The notes under the pieces were generated by a model that made no database searches, had not been told where the DNA came from, and worked only from the letters and a program-made list of their open reading frames with translations. A stretch of 21,546 nt of DNA from positions 1-21,546 of IMG/VR virus record IMGVR_UViG_3300038305_000112; one strand, given 5' to 3'. This stretch comes from a virus. Every line of letters starts with the position of its first letter. Positions within the stretch are counted from its first letter, which is position 1. Positions 6,128 to 13,339 of the stretch are shown here, in pieces. A program made the translations under genes and the position numbers.

Positions 6128-6303
6128 TAAACTGTAGAGAATACAGCGACAACGAACTAGCGCTACACGTACTTAATGATGAGTATTTTATGTCAGAGAT
6201 AGAGCATCAGGAGTATTTATTAGCCTTAGTCGCTGAAGAATTCCAATATACTCCTGTACAATTTGACGTACTAATCAAAGCACTAGCAGAGATAGAGCAT
6301 TGA
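6124..6303 (+). CDS. Small hypothetical early protein, 59 residues
   Basis: An ATG overlapping the preceding stop (ATGA at 6124-6127) opens a 59-codon frame ending at TGA 6301-6303. The product starts MINCREYSDNELALHVLN and ends LIKALAEIEH; it is acidic and predicted to be helical throughout. GAGGAG lies 8 nt upstream. No function is recognised. Coupling and strong ribosome binding site make it more credible than its length suggests. Confidence 0.6.
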   Translation: MINCREYSDNELALHVLNDEYFMSEIEHQEYLLALVAEEFQYTPVQFDVLIKALAEIEH

Positions 6304-6317
6304 GTAGTAAGCACCAC

Positions 6318-6346
6318 AAAGCCTTTAATTTACATTCTAAGGCTTT
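6318..6346 (+). terminator. Hairpin after the first early gene group
   Basis: AAAGCCTT (6318-6325) pairs perfectly with AAGGCTTT (6339-6346), with a 13-nt loop, followed by CTAGTGTTTATT. It begins 15 nt after the stop at 6303. A second hairpin follows at 6372-6393 (AGCCTA/TAGGCT). The U-tract is weak, so partial termination or RNA processing is as likely as full termination. Confidence 0.4.
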
Positions 6347-6398
6347 CTAGTGTTTATTAGTAGGGTAGCATAGCCTAACCCATGAAATAGGCTTAGAA

Positions 6399-6426
6399 TT
6401 GACTATATGAGGTTTTAAGGTATGAA
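6399..6426 (+). promoter_or_regulatory. Weak candidate promoter before 6422 gene
   Basis: TTGACT at 6399-6404 repeats the -35 hexamer of the two main promoters, but 16 bp later only TATGAA (6421-6426) is available as -10, and it overlaps the start codon of the small gene at 6422. The TTGACT follows the two hairpins at 6318-6393, a sensible place for re-initiation. The poor -10 keeps confidence low. Confidence 0.2.
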
Positions 6427-6529
6427 TAATAACAGAGAGCCAGAAAGTGACTTATGGGCGTGGTTGGGTGTAGCAGGGTTAAGCCTCTGTTATGTAATTT
6501 TAGGAACTATTGATTATTGGAGTCTATAA
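6422..6529 (+). CDS. Single-pass membrane micropeptide, 35 residues
   Basis: ATG at 6422, with GAGG 9 nt upstream, opens a 35-codon frame. It starts MNNNREPESDL, a polar head, followed by one hydrophobic segment WAWLGVAGLSLCYVILG long enough to span a membrane, and ends TIDYWSL. The next gene starts 2 nt after its stop, and its ribosome binding site GGAG (6519-6522) lies inside the last codons of this gene. It could be a small early membrane protein acting on the host envelope, or holin- or antiholin-like, but it sits in the early block rather than near the lysis gene. No family is recognised. Confidence 0.5.
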   Translation: MNNNREPESDLWAWLGVAGLSLCYVILGTIDYWSL

Positions 6530-6530
6530 A

Positions 6531-6782
6531 ATGGAAATTGAAGGATTGACACAAAAGGAAATAGTGAAGGCACAGTTTGACGCCCTCGCTCGCTTAGGGG
6601 ATGAGAGAACCTATGCTCAGAACTTGCTATATGACAAAGTAAGGCGCGAACACTTAGCCAATGTACATATGGAGGGCTTAGAGAGTGTCTATGCTTGCAG
6701 ACCTTTCACAGAACATTCTAAGCAGGTAATGCGTGATAAAGCAGTCTCATTTATGGCTAATGTTTATGGAGTGAATTTATGA
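6531..6782 (+). CDS. Small hypothetical early protein
   Basis: An 83-residue helical protein starting MEIEGLTQKEIVKAQFDAL, with a basic mid-region (LLYDKVRREHLANVHM). No family is recognised. An in-frame TTG at 6510 would add seven residues, but the ATG at 6531 has GGAG 8 nt upstream and is preferred. The stop overlaps the next start (ATGA at 6779-6782). Confidence 0.6.
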   Translation: MEIEGLTQKEIVKAQFDALARLGDERTYAQNLLYDKVRREHLANVHMEGLESVYACRPFTEHSKQVMRDKAVSFMANVYGVNL

Positions 6783-6997
6783 ACTGGCGAATTGGTAAAA
6801 ATACGCTGTCAATAGAACTCAGGAACGGTACAGGTATAGATATAGAGTTCGTGGATTCTAGGGCAGTATGGACGGTAAACGAAAATGATCCTTTCAGTTT
6901 ACAGGCAATGCCCTTTAGTGGTACAATAATATTGTTACCATTACTGGTCATATCTTTTGGCTATGTCTATAAGGTGGAGGAAATTGACAATGAGTAG
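6779..6997 (+). CDS. Small membrane protein with C-terminal transmembrane segment
   Basis: A 72-residue protein. The N-terminal 45 residues look like short beta strands (KNTLSIELRNGTGIDIEFVD, then SRAVWTV). Residues 48-64, GTIILLPLLVISFGYVY, form one strong transmembrane helix, followed by a short acidic tail. The membrane prediction is clear from hydrophobicity; function is unknown. It overlaps the previous gene by 4 bp and the next by 8 bp, so it is within a coupled string of early genes. Confidence 0.55.
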   Translation: MNWRIGKNTLSIELRNGTGIDIEFVDSRAVWTVNENDPFSLQAMPFSGTIILLPLLVISFGYVYKVEEIDNE

Positions 6998-7211
6998 AAT
7001 AAAGGAACGCTTGATCGGGTATGAAGGAGGCGATGATAACGACATCAGACCCATTACCCGATTGATTGATGAGATGGTTGACTATGAAATGTTAGCCATG
7101 ACATTACAGGAGGCGCACCAACGCGCAGAGGATAGCGTCAGGGCTTACTACAACACCCTGACAGCCAAAGAGTTTTTAGACCAACATAAGAGGGCTTTCA
7201 GCCATGAGTAG
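6990..7211 (+). CDS. Small hypothetical early protein
   Basis: A 73-residue acidic, helical protein beginning MSRIKERLIGYEGGDD and containing LIDEMVDYEMLAMTLQEAHQ. No family is recognised. The ATG at 6990 is chosen over upstream in-frame codons because GGAGG lies 9 nt before it. The gene overlaps both neighbours by 8 bp. Confidence 0.6.
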   Translation: MSRIKERLIGYEGGDDNDIRPITRLIDEMVDYEMLAMTLQEAHQRAEDSVRAYYNTLTAKEFLDQHKRAFSHE

Positions 7212-7404
7212 ATGCAAAGCGTGTGACGTTATAATGAATGAGTTTGAGATGAGAAGGATTGACAGAGCGACAGGTGACTACTCTGAGTTATGCTCAGATT
7301 GCCTGTCAGCATCCAATGAGGCAACACAGGACAGCCCTATGCATACGATTCTTGATGATGTTGTCAATCCCTTTGAATTCCTAGCGGACATGGAGGAGCA
7401 ATAG
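7204..7404 (+). CDS. Small zinc-ribbon-like protein
   Basis: A 66-residue protein with two Cys pairs, C4-x2-C7 (CKAC) and C30-x2-C33 (LCSDC), spaced as in a zinc ribbon or knuckle; the C-terminal half is acidic (ILDDVVNPFEFLADMEEQ). Such phage proteins may bind nucleic acid or a host protein, but nothing more specific can be read. It starts within the last codons of the preceding gene (8-bp overlap) and is the last gene before a 181-bp gap. Confidence 0.6.
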   Translation: MSRCKACDVIMNEFEMRRIDRATGDYSELCSDCLSASNEATQDSPMHTILDDVVNPFEFLADMEEQ

Positions 7405-7426
7405 TAGTATTGATTTGATGAATAAT

Positions 7427-7458
7427 GGGTATAACTTTGAATGATTAAGGTTATGCCC
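7427..7458 (+). terminator. Hairpin in gap before the replication genes
   Basis: GGGTATAAC (7427-7435) pairs with GTTATGCCC (7450-7458) over 9 bp with one wobble. No U-run follows, so intrinsic termination would be weak. It may be a processing or attenuation structure separating the small early genes from the replication genes. Confidence 0.35.
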
Positions 7459-7465
7459 TAATTCA

Positions 7466-7474
7466 TGTTATACT
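7466..7474 (+). promoter_or_regulatory. Possible extended -10 promoter before the SSB gene
   Basis: TGTTATACT contains an extended -10 (TG, one base, TATACT). The best -35 candidate, TTAAGG at 7445-7450, is poor. The 181-bp gap (7405-7585) is AT-rich and also holds TATAAT at 7506-7511 without a -35, and a CTTAAG copy at 7533-7538 followed by TTATACATAAGG. An internal promoter is plausible but weakly supported. Confidence 0.3.
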
Positions 7475-7585
7475 ATACTTATGTATTAAAGGAAAATATT
7501 TAATATATAATTATAGTATTAACCAAACGATTCTTAAGTTATACATAAGGGTCATTCACTAAGCTAGAAAAAAGAGGTAGTAACT

Positions 7586-7951
7586 ATGGCAGTATTAGAA
7601 GGTCTATTAGCATTTGAAAACTTGGAAGAGCATGAGATGTATCAGGGTCAATCAACAGGTAAGTTCTCTGTTGTCCTAACCTTGGACGATTCAACTGCTG
7701 ACGAGTTGGAAGGCAAAGGCGTTAAGTTGCGTGAGTATGAAGGCGCAAAGCAACGGAAGTTCTCAACTAAGTACAGTGTCCCTGTGCTTGATGCAGAAGG
7801 AGGTTCATTCAAGGGACGTATTGGCAGAGGGTCTAAGGTTCGTGTCCTGTATGCAGAGGGACAGCCTCATCCTGTACACGGTACTTCAGTCTATCTCAAC
7901 AAGATCAAGGTCTTAGAGCAAGCTGAAGATACTGGTGGAGAGGACTTCTAA
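7586..7951 (+). CDS. Single-stranded DNA-binding protein, T7 gp2.5-like
   Basis: A 121-residue protein likely to coat single-stranded DNA during replication and recombination and to recruit the polymerase and helicase. It has a beta-rich body (KFSVVLTLDDSTADEL, RKFSTKYSVPVLDAEGG, GSKVRVLYAEGQ) and an acidic tail AEDTGGEDF ending in Phe, the feature through which T7 gp2.5-type proteins contact replisome partners. It is about half the length of T7 gp2.5, so the family call rests on body pattern, tail and position directly before the primase-helicase. GAGG precedes the ATG by 8 nt. It is followed immediately (0 nt) by the primase-helicase start. Confidence 0.72.
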   Translation: MAVLEGLLAFENLEEHEMYQGQSTGKFSVVLTLDDSTADELEGKGVKLREYEGAKQRKFSTKYSVPVLDAEGGSFKGRIGRGSKVRVLYAEGQPHPVHGTSVYLNKIKVLEQAEDTGGEDF

Positions 7952-9571
7952 ATGACATCCTCGTTTGTCCGACATGAGCCATGCCCCAAGTGTGGCTCAA
8001 AGGATAACTTGGCGAGGTACTCCGATGGTCACGCCACCTGTTTTTCAGGTGGTTGTGACTACTACGAGAAAGGTAACGGTCAGGTTATAGAACAAGCAAC
8101 ACAAAGAAAAGCGAGGCATTTGGAAATGACAGGAACAGTAGCGGCAATCCCCGATAGGAGAATAAGCCAAGAGGTGGCTAAGAAGTACGGAGTCACCGTT
8201 GAGTTTGCCCCTGATGGGAAGGTCAGTAAACATCACTACCCATACCACGACAAGGACTCAGGTGCAGTGTTAGGCACTAAGGTACGCATTGTGGACAACA
8301 AGAACTTTTATGCTACAGGAGAATTTAATAATGTTGGGTTGTTCGGTCAACAGGCTTTCAAGGGTGGCGGTAAGTACATTACGGTCACAGAGGGCGAGGC
8401 AGACGCACTTGCAGTTCACGAAATGTTTGACGGAAAGTGGCCTGTTGTCTCCATTAGAAGTGGCTCAAGCGGAGCATCAAAAGACATTAAAGAAAACCTT
8501 GAGTGGTTAGAGTCCTTTGAAAACGTAGTCATTTGTTTTGATGCAGATAAAGCAGGACAGTTGGCGGCTAAGTCTGTCCTTGATTTGTTCACCCCTAACA
8601 AGGCAAAGAATGTCGTATTGTCCATGAAGGACGCAGGGGATATGCTCAAGGCTAACAAGGTCACAGCCTTTGTTCGTGAGTGGTGGAACGCTAAGTCATA
8701 TCAGCCTGATGGAATCATTGCAGGTAATGAGACTTGGGATTTAATCATCAAGCAATCCGATGTCAAGTCCATACCCTATCCTTGGGCTTGTCTGAATGAG
8801 TACACCTATGGCTTCCGTCCGCGTGAGTTAGTCACAATCACTAGTGGTAGCGGCATGGGTAAGTCTCAGATGGTACGTGAGTTAGAGCATTACTTGCTAG
8901 GTGCTACGGAGGACAACATAGGCATCCTAGCGTTGGAAGAGGACATACCTAAGACAGCATTAGGCATCATGTCCATTGAAGCTGAGAAGCAACTACATCT
9001 TAACCAGACTATCTCTGAGGAAGAGAAGAAGAGTTATTGGGATAAGACGTTAGGCTCTGGCCGAATCTATATGTTTGATCACTGGGGTTCTACTAATGAG
9101 GACAACCTACTTGGGCGCATACGTTATATGGCTAAAGGGTTGGACTGCAAGTGGATCATCCTTGATCACCTTAGCATTGTGGTTAGCGATCAGGACAATG
9201 GGGACGAGCGTAAAGCCATCGACAGCATTATGACTAACCTTAGAAAGCTAGTTCAAGAGACAGGTGTAGGGCTATTCCTAGTATCACACTTGCGTAGACC
9301 TAGCGGCTCAAAGGCGCATGAAGATGGCGGTAAGATTAGTTTGGGAGAACTACGTGGTTCAGCGGCTATTGCACAGCTAAGTGATATGGTCATTGGACTT
9401 GAACGAGATCAGCAACACGCTGACCCTGAGACACGGAACACCACAACAGTTCGTGTACTCAAGAACAGATTTGTTGGACTCACTGGTGCGGCTTGTTACC
9501 TTTACTATGATAAAGAGACAGGTCGGATGATTGAAACTAGTTGCCCTATGGGTGAAGAATCGGAGTTTTAA
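7952..9571 (+). CDS. Bifunctional primase-helicase, T7 gp4-like
   Basis: This protein unwinds the fork and lays down primers. Residues 11-35 form the zinc-binding domain (C11, C14, C30, C35) that reads the priming site. The Toprim primase core has TEGEAD with E147 and VICFDADKAG with D197 and D199. The C-terminal RecA-like helicase has Walker A GSGMGKS with K304, Walker B WIILDH with D405, then LVSHLRRPSG and a GELRGSAAIAQLSD motif typical of DnaB/gp4 helicases. Length (539) is close to T7 gp4 (566). All key residues are present. It follows the SSB gene without a gap and is followed 1 nt later by a small gene. Confidence 0.95.
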   Translation: MTSSFVRHEPCPKCGSKDNLARYSDGHATCFSGGCDYYEKGNGQVIEQATQRKARHLEMTGTVAAIPDRRISQEVAKKYGVTVEFAPDGKVSKHHYPYHDKDSGAVLGTKVRIVDNKNFYATGEFNNVGLFGQQAFKGGGKYITVTEGEADALAVHEMFDGKWPVVSIRSGSSGASKDIKENLEWLESFENVVICFDADKAGQLAAKSVLDLFTPNKAKNVVLSMKDAGDMLKANKVTAFVREWWNAKSYQPDGIIAGNETWDLIIKQSDVKSIPYPWACLNEYTYGFRPRELVTITSGSGMGKSQMVRELEHYLLGATEDNIGILALEEDIPKTALGIMSIEAEKQLHLNQTISEEEKKSYWDKTLGSGRIYMFDHWGSTNEDNLLGRIRYMAKGLDCKWIILDHLSIVVSDQDNGDERKAIDSIMTNLRKLVQETGVGLFLVSHLRRPSGSKAHEDGGKISLGELRGSAAIAQLSDMVIGLERDQQHADPETRNTTTVRVLKNRFVGLTGAACYLYYDKETGRMIETSCPMGEESEF

Positions 9572-9572
9572 T

Positions 9573-9875
9573 ATGGCTAATAGAGTTGGACAGTATTATA
9601 TCTCAGAGACAGACATAGCAGACCCTGTTATGATTGACGAAACAATTAATGAACTTAAGAGTCTAGGTAAGAATAAAGTTTATCCTTATGGGGCAGGACA
9701 GGTGTGCTTTCACCATAGAAAGTGTTACTTTTTTATATCACCCCATACGATGAAGTGGGCGCCAAGACACAAAGCTAATCAGAAATGGTATAGGGGCTAT
9801 AATAACATCCCTGAGATTTTAGAGTCTATTAATGGATGGTGTGATTATAGAGATAGAAAACAGAAGGGGCTTTAA
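9573..9875 (+). CDS. Small hypothetical protein between helicase and polymerase
   Basis: A 100-residue protein, strongly basic in its C-terminal half (HHRKCYFFISPHTMKWAPRH, then KANQKWYRGYNN) and rich in aromatic residues, which would suit nucleic acid binding. No family is recognised. The ATG at 9573, with GGAG 7 nt upstream, is preferred to an in-frame ATG at 9531 lying inside the helicase gene. Its stop overlaps the polymerase start by one base (TAATG). Position inside the replisome genes suggests an accessory role, but that is inference. Confidence 0.6.
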   Translation: MANRVGQYYISETDIADPVMIDETINELKSLGKNKVYPYGAGQVCFHHRKCYFFISPHTMKWAPRHKANQKWYRGYNNIPEILESINGWCDYRDRKQKGL

Positions 9876-11605
9876 TGAAACAGTTTGTACTTGACATTGA
9901 AGCCAATGGGCTTGACCCTGATACAGTATGGTGTATTGTTGTGCGACAGATAGGACACGATGATTCCTTAACTTGGTCGGGAGATAGACTACCTGAATTT
10001 ATAACTTGGTTACAACTACAGGACGAGTGCGAACTAATTGGTCACAACCTTATAGGATATGATATACCTGTACTGGAGAAACTACTAGCGGTAGACTTTA
10101 GCAAGTGTAAAATAACTGACACACTGGTAATGTCCCGACTAGCTAATCCGTCAAGAGAGGGTGGTCATTCCTTAGATAACTGGGGTTCTATACTTAATTG
10201 CCCCAAAGGAGATCATAATGTTTGGGATGTTTTTTCGTATGATATGTTGGAGTATTGCATACAGGACGTTAGAGTTAATGCGTTGGTGTACCAGAGATTA
10301 CTTTCTGAGCTTAGAGGCTTTGAGTCTGAAAGTATTGATCTTGAGCATCAAGTACAAAGCATTGTTACTCAGCAGATTAAACAGGGGTGGCTCTTAGACC
10401 AAGAGAAAGCTTATCATTTACTGGCTACATTAAAGGAGAAAAAGAACGACCTTGAAGATGAAGTGCATCAGGTTTTCAAACCGTTACCGACATTTGTCAA
10501 AGAGATTACGCCCAAGTTTAAGAAGGATGGTACGCAATCGGTTGTTGGACTCAAGTTTCTTGGTGATAACTGGGAGGAAGCGGTAGCACCCTTTAGTCGC
10601 ATAGATTTCCCTGTGTTTAATCTAGGTTCAAGACAGCAGATAGGTAGACACCTACAGTATTATGGGTGGAAGCCTAAGCAATTCACTGAGACAGGACAGG
10701 CCATCGTTGATGAGGCAGTGCTAGGTACAGTGAAGGGCATACCACAGGCCGCTTTGATAGCTGAGTATCTTATGATACAGAAGCGTGTGGCTCAGGTTCA
10801 GAGTTGGTTAGAGGCTGTTAAAGAGGACGGTAGAGTACATGGCTACGTTAATCCTAACGGAGCAGTGACAGGACGTATGACTCATTCCAGTCCTAACATG
10901 GGACAAGTACCTGCGGTTTACTCACCGTATGGTAAGGAGTGCAGGGACGTATGGACAGTACCAGAAGGTTACAAACTTGTAGGCATGGACGCAAGCGGTC
11001 TTGAGTTACGGATGCTTGCACATTACATGAATGACGAGGGCTATACAAATGAAATTCTCACAGGAGATATTCACACGGCAAATCAGTTGGCTAGCGGCCT
11101 TGAAACTAGAGATCAAGCAAAGACTTTCATATACGCTTTCCTTTATGGGGCAGGAGATGCCAAGATCGGAAGTATCGTTGGAGGAACTGCAAAGGATGGT
11201 AAACGACTTAAGGAAAAGTTCCTTGGCAATACGCCTTCTCTTGGAAGACTACGAGAACGAGTTGCAGTGGCATCTGGAAGAGGTTATGTTCTTGGATTGG
11301 ATGGGCGAAGGGTCTATGTACGGTCACAACACGCGGCACTGAACACTTTGTTGCAGTCCGCAGGGGCTATTGTTATGAAGAAAGCCTTGTGTTTGTTGGA
11401 TGAGTACGCAACTAAGTGGAACATTAACTATAACTTTATAGGAAACATACACGATGAAATCCAGACAGAGGTTAGAGAAGAGAAATCAGAGGTTTTCGGA
11501 AGACTTGCAACCAGTTGTGTCGAAGCCGCAGGAATCCACTACAAACTTAACTGCCCCCTCGCAGGGGAGTTTAAAGTTGGAGATAGTTGGGCGGACACCC
11601 ACTAG
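9875..11605 (+). CDS. Family A DNA polymerase with 3'-5' exonuclease, T7-like
   Basis: This is the replicative polymerase. The N-terminal proofreading domain shows DIEANGL (D7, E9), HNLIGYD (D63) and YCIQDV (D131), so the exonuclease looks intact. The polymerase domain has TGRMTHSSPNMGQVP, motif A GMDASGLELR (D372), motif B RDQAKTFIYAFLYGAG (R412, K416, Y420, Y424) and motif C IHDEIQ (H526, D527). At 576 residues it is about 130 shorter than T7 polymerase, so the thioredoxin-binding insertion is probably absent. The residue equivalent to E. coli Pol I Phe762 is Tyr420. The last 29 bp overlap the next gene, whose ribosome binding site lies within the coding sequence here. Confidence 0.96.
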   Translation: MKQFVLDIEANGLDPDTVWCIVVRQIGHDDSLTWSGDRLPEFITWLQLQDECELIGHNLIGYDIPVLEKLLAVDFSKCKITDTLVMSRLANPSREGGHSLDNWGSILNCPKGDHNVWDVFSYDMLEYCIQDVRVNALVYQRLLSELRGFESESIDLEHQVQSIVTQQIKQGWLLDQEKAYHLLATLKEKKNDLEDEVHQVFKPLPTFVKEITPKFKKDGTQSVVGLKFLGDNWEEAVAPFSRIDFPVFNLGSRQQIGRHLQYYGWKPKQFTETGQAIVDEAVLGTVKGIPQAALIAEYLMIQKRVAQVQSWLEAVKEDGRVHGYVNPNGAVTGRMTHSSPNMGQVPAVYSPYGKECRDVWTVPEGYKLVGMDASGLELRMLAHYMNDEGYTNEILTGDIHTANQLASGLETRDQAKTFIYAFLYGAGDAKIGSIVGGTAKDGKRLKEKFLGNTPSLGRLRERVAVASGRGYVLGLDGRRVYVRSQHAALNTLLQSAGAIVMKKALCLLDEYATKWNINYNFIGNIHDEIQTEVREEKSEVFGRLATSCVEAAGIHYKLNCPLAGEFKVGDSWADTH

Positions 11606-12113
11606 AGATTGTATTGATTGTGGTACAGGGCTTGTTCTGGGAGAGAACTGGACAGAAGCTAGGGATAGACAGGGTAAGTATGTTTGTAAACCTTGTTGGC
11701 ATATGAGAGACTCTCAACGTATGTGGGTTAATGGTAAACATATTTCCAAGTCACACCCCCTGTACAAAGCAGGGAGATACAAAGGGTTTGAGGAAGCGGC
11801 CTTTAGTTCCTTGGAGAACTACAAGGAGAGTGCGGAAGGTGAGGTATACATTATCACCAACAAAGCTTGGGATGGTTGGGTCAAAGTAGGCATGGCTGTG
11901 GATGCGGAGGACAGGCTAAAAAACTATCAAACCTCTTCCCCTTTCAGAGATTATGTGTTATACTATAGTTATAAGACTGATGATAGACGTAAGGCTGAAT
12001 CTACAGCCCACTCAAAACTAGAGCAGTTGTTTGAAAGGAATAACGAGTGGTTCAAATGTACACCACAGGAAGCCAAAGGGGTTTTACATGAACAACAACA
12101 AGACAACGGATAA
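11577..12113 (+). CDS. Zinc-ribbon plus GIY-YIG/T5orf172-like nuclease (TTG start)
   Basis: With a TTG start at 11577 the product has 178 residues. C12, C15, C37 and C40 form a zinc ribbon (CIDCG, then VCKPC). From about residue 88 it resembles the T5orf172/GIY-YIG nuclease group: EVYIITNKAWDGWVKVGMA, a following RLKNYQTSSPF, AESTAHSKL with E141, and NEWF near the end. An ATG at 11454 would put 41 more codons inside the polymerase motif C region. The TTG has GGGGAG 7 nt upstream and is preferred. It might be a homing-type endonuclease, or a nuclease acting on host DNA or branched DNA. Catalytic status cannot be settled here. Confidence 0.7.
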   Translation: MEIVGRTPTRDCIDCGTGLVLGENWTEARDRQGKYVCKPCWHMRDSQRMWVNGKHISKSHPLYKAGRYKGFEEAAFSSLENYKESAEGEVYIITNKAWDGWVKVGMAVDAEDRLKNYQTSSPFRDYVLYYSYKTDDRRKAESTAHSKLEQLFERNNEWFKCTPQEAKGVLHEQQQDNG

Positions 12114-12975
12114 CTTGGTGCAAGACATCTACGATTTAATGATCAGCAAGGACGCTGATTCATCGGTAGACGTTGAGGCAGAGATAGATAAGTTTGGTGA
12201 GGGTGTTAAGGCTCTTATGCGTACAGAGTTTGGACAGGAAAAGCGTAAGGATAACCGTAAGCTACGCCTGTCTAACATCGGACGCACTGACAAGTACCTA
12301 TGGAATCATGTCAACGGTACTGAGGGCGAAGACATTCTACCGCACACTTATGTGAAGTTTATGTACGGTCACTTGATTGAGGAGATGTTGTTATTCCTTA
12401 CTCGCATGGCAGGACATAGTGTAACTGACGAACAAAAGGTATGTAAAGTTGAAGGAATCGTGGGTCACATGGACTGCAAGATTGACGGTGTTGTTACTGA
12501 TGTTAAGTCAGCAAGCAGTTATGGGTTTAAGAAGTTCAAGGATGGATCGCTTGCCTTTGACGATCCCTTTGGTTATATTGATCAGATCAAAGCCTACGCT
12601 CACTCAGAAGGAGACAGGAAGTTCGGATGGTTAGCTATGGACAAAGCCAACGGACACCTGACCTACCTCAAGTACGACTTGGATGATAAGGATGCTAGAG
12701 TTTACGATTCGCTGTCTCAAGATATAGCAGAGAGAGTACGCCATGTAAAAAAGCTAGTAAAGTCTTCAGAACCAGAGTTACTTTGCTACGAGCCTTTGCC
12801 CGATGGCAAGTCAGGAAACTTAAAACTCTCTGTTGGTTGCTCTTACTGTCAGTTCAAAAAACATTGCTACCCAGACTTAAGAGTATTCAATTATTCCTAC
12901 GCTCCTAAGTTTCTTTGTAAAGTAGTTAAGGAACCTAACGTACAGGAGATCATACTAGATGAAGAAGGTTTTTAG
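12088..12975 (+). CDS. PD-(D/E)XK exonuclease (RecB/Cas4-like) with C-terminal Cys cluster
   Basis: A 295-residue nuclease likely to process DNA ends in recombination or degrade host DNA, filling the role of T7 gp6 exonuclease. Visible motif order: GHLIEE (H95, E98), GHMDCKIDG (D129), TDVKSAS with D138 and K140, and DQIKAYA (Q166), the standard PD-(D/E)XK RecB-like arrangement. Near the C-terminus CSYCQFKKHC (C251, C254, C260) resembles the cysteine cluster that holds an iron-sulfur centre in Cas4 and AddB; a clear fourth ligand is not identified. The ATG at 12088 has AAAGGGG 6 nt upstream; an earlier in-frame ATG (12031) lies inside the preceding gene. It overlaps both neighbours. Confidence 0.85.
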   Translation: MNNNKTTDNLVQDIYDLMISKDADSSVDVEAEIDKFGEGVKALMRTEFGQEKRKDNRKLRLSNIGRTDKYLWNHVNGTEGEDILPHTYVKFMYGHLIEEMLLFLTRMAGHSVTDEQKVCKVEGIVGHMDCKIDGVVTDVKSASSYGFKKFKDGSLAFDDPFGYIDQIKAYAHSEGDRKFGWLAMDKANGHLTYLKYDLDDKDARVYDSLSQDIAERVRHVKKLVKSSEPELLCYEPLPDGKSGNLKLSVGCSYCQFKKHCYPDLRVFNYSYAPKFLCKVVKEPNVQEIILDEEGF

Positions 12976-13339
12976 ATCGGGACTTGAGTCTGCTCTTTAC
13001 GATGTTCTTAATAAAGAGTTTAAGTATGAGCCTTACAAGCTACCTTACATTATACGTAAGAACTATCTTCCAGACTTTGTACATGAAGACAAGAAGATAC
13101 TGATTGAGGCTAAGGGTTACTTTAGAGTAGGGGACACACAGAAATACACATCCATAAGAGATTCTATCGGAGATTGGGAGTTAGTATTTGTGTTGTCAGA
13201 CCCTAACAAGAAAGTAAGGAAGGGCAGTAAATTAACTATGGGGCAGTGGTGTGATAAGGAAGGCTTCTCTCATTTCACTGTAAAGACAAGCAAAGAGTTA
13301 CTGAAGTATGTGAGGAATAAAAATGTCACTAACACTTGA
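12959..13339 (+). CDS. Endonuclease I (Holliday junction resolvase), T7 gp3-like
   Basis: A 126-residue enzyme resolving branched DNA and helping break down host DNA. It closely follows T7 gp3: FRSGLE with E10 (T7 E20), LPYIIRKNYLPDF with D39 (T7 D55), and ILIEAKG with E50 and K52 (T7 E65, K67), then the KVRKGSKLTMGQWCDKEGF tail pattern. All four catalytic positions are conserved. The ATG at 12959 lies inside the end of the exonuclease gene (17-bp overlap), and AGGAG is about 10 nt upstream. Confidence 0.92.
   Translation: MKKVFRSGLESALYDVLNKEFKYEPYKLPYIIRKNYLPDFVHEDKKILIEAKGYFRVGDTQKYTSIRDSIGDWELVFVLSDPNKKVRKGSKLTMGQWCDKEGFSHFTVKTSKELLKYVRNKNVTNT

Noticed and set aside
11031-11342. 103-codon frame inside the polymerase gene
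   Set aside because: Covers polymerase motif B in another frame; no support of its own.
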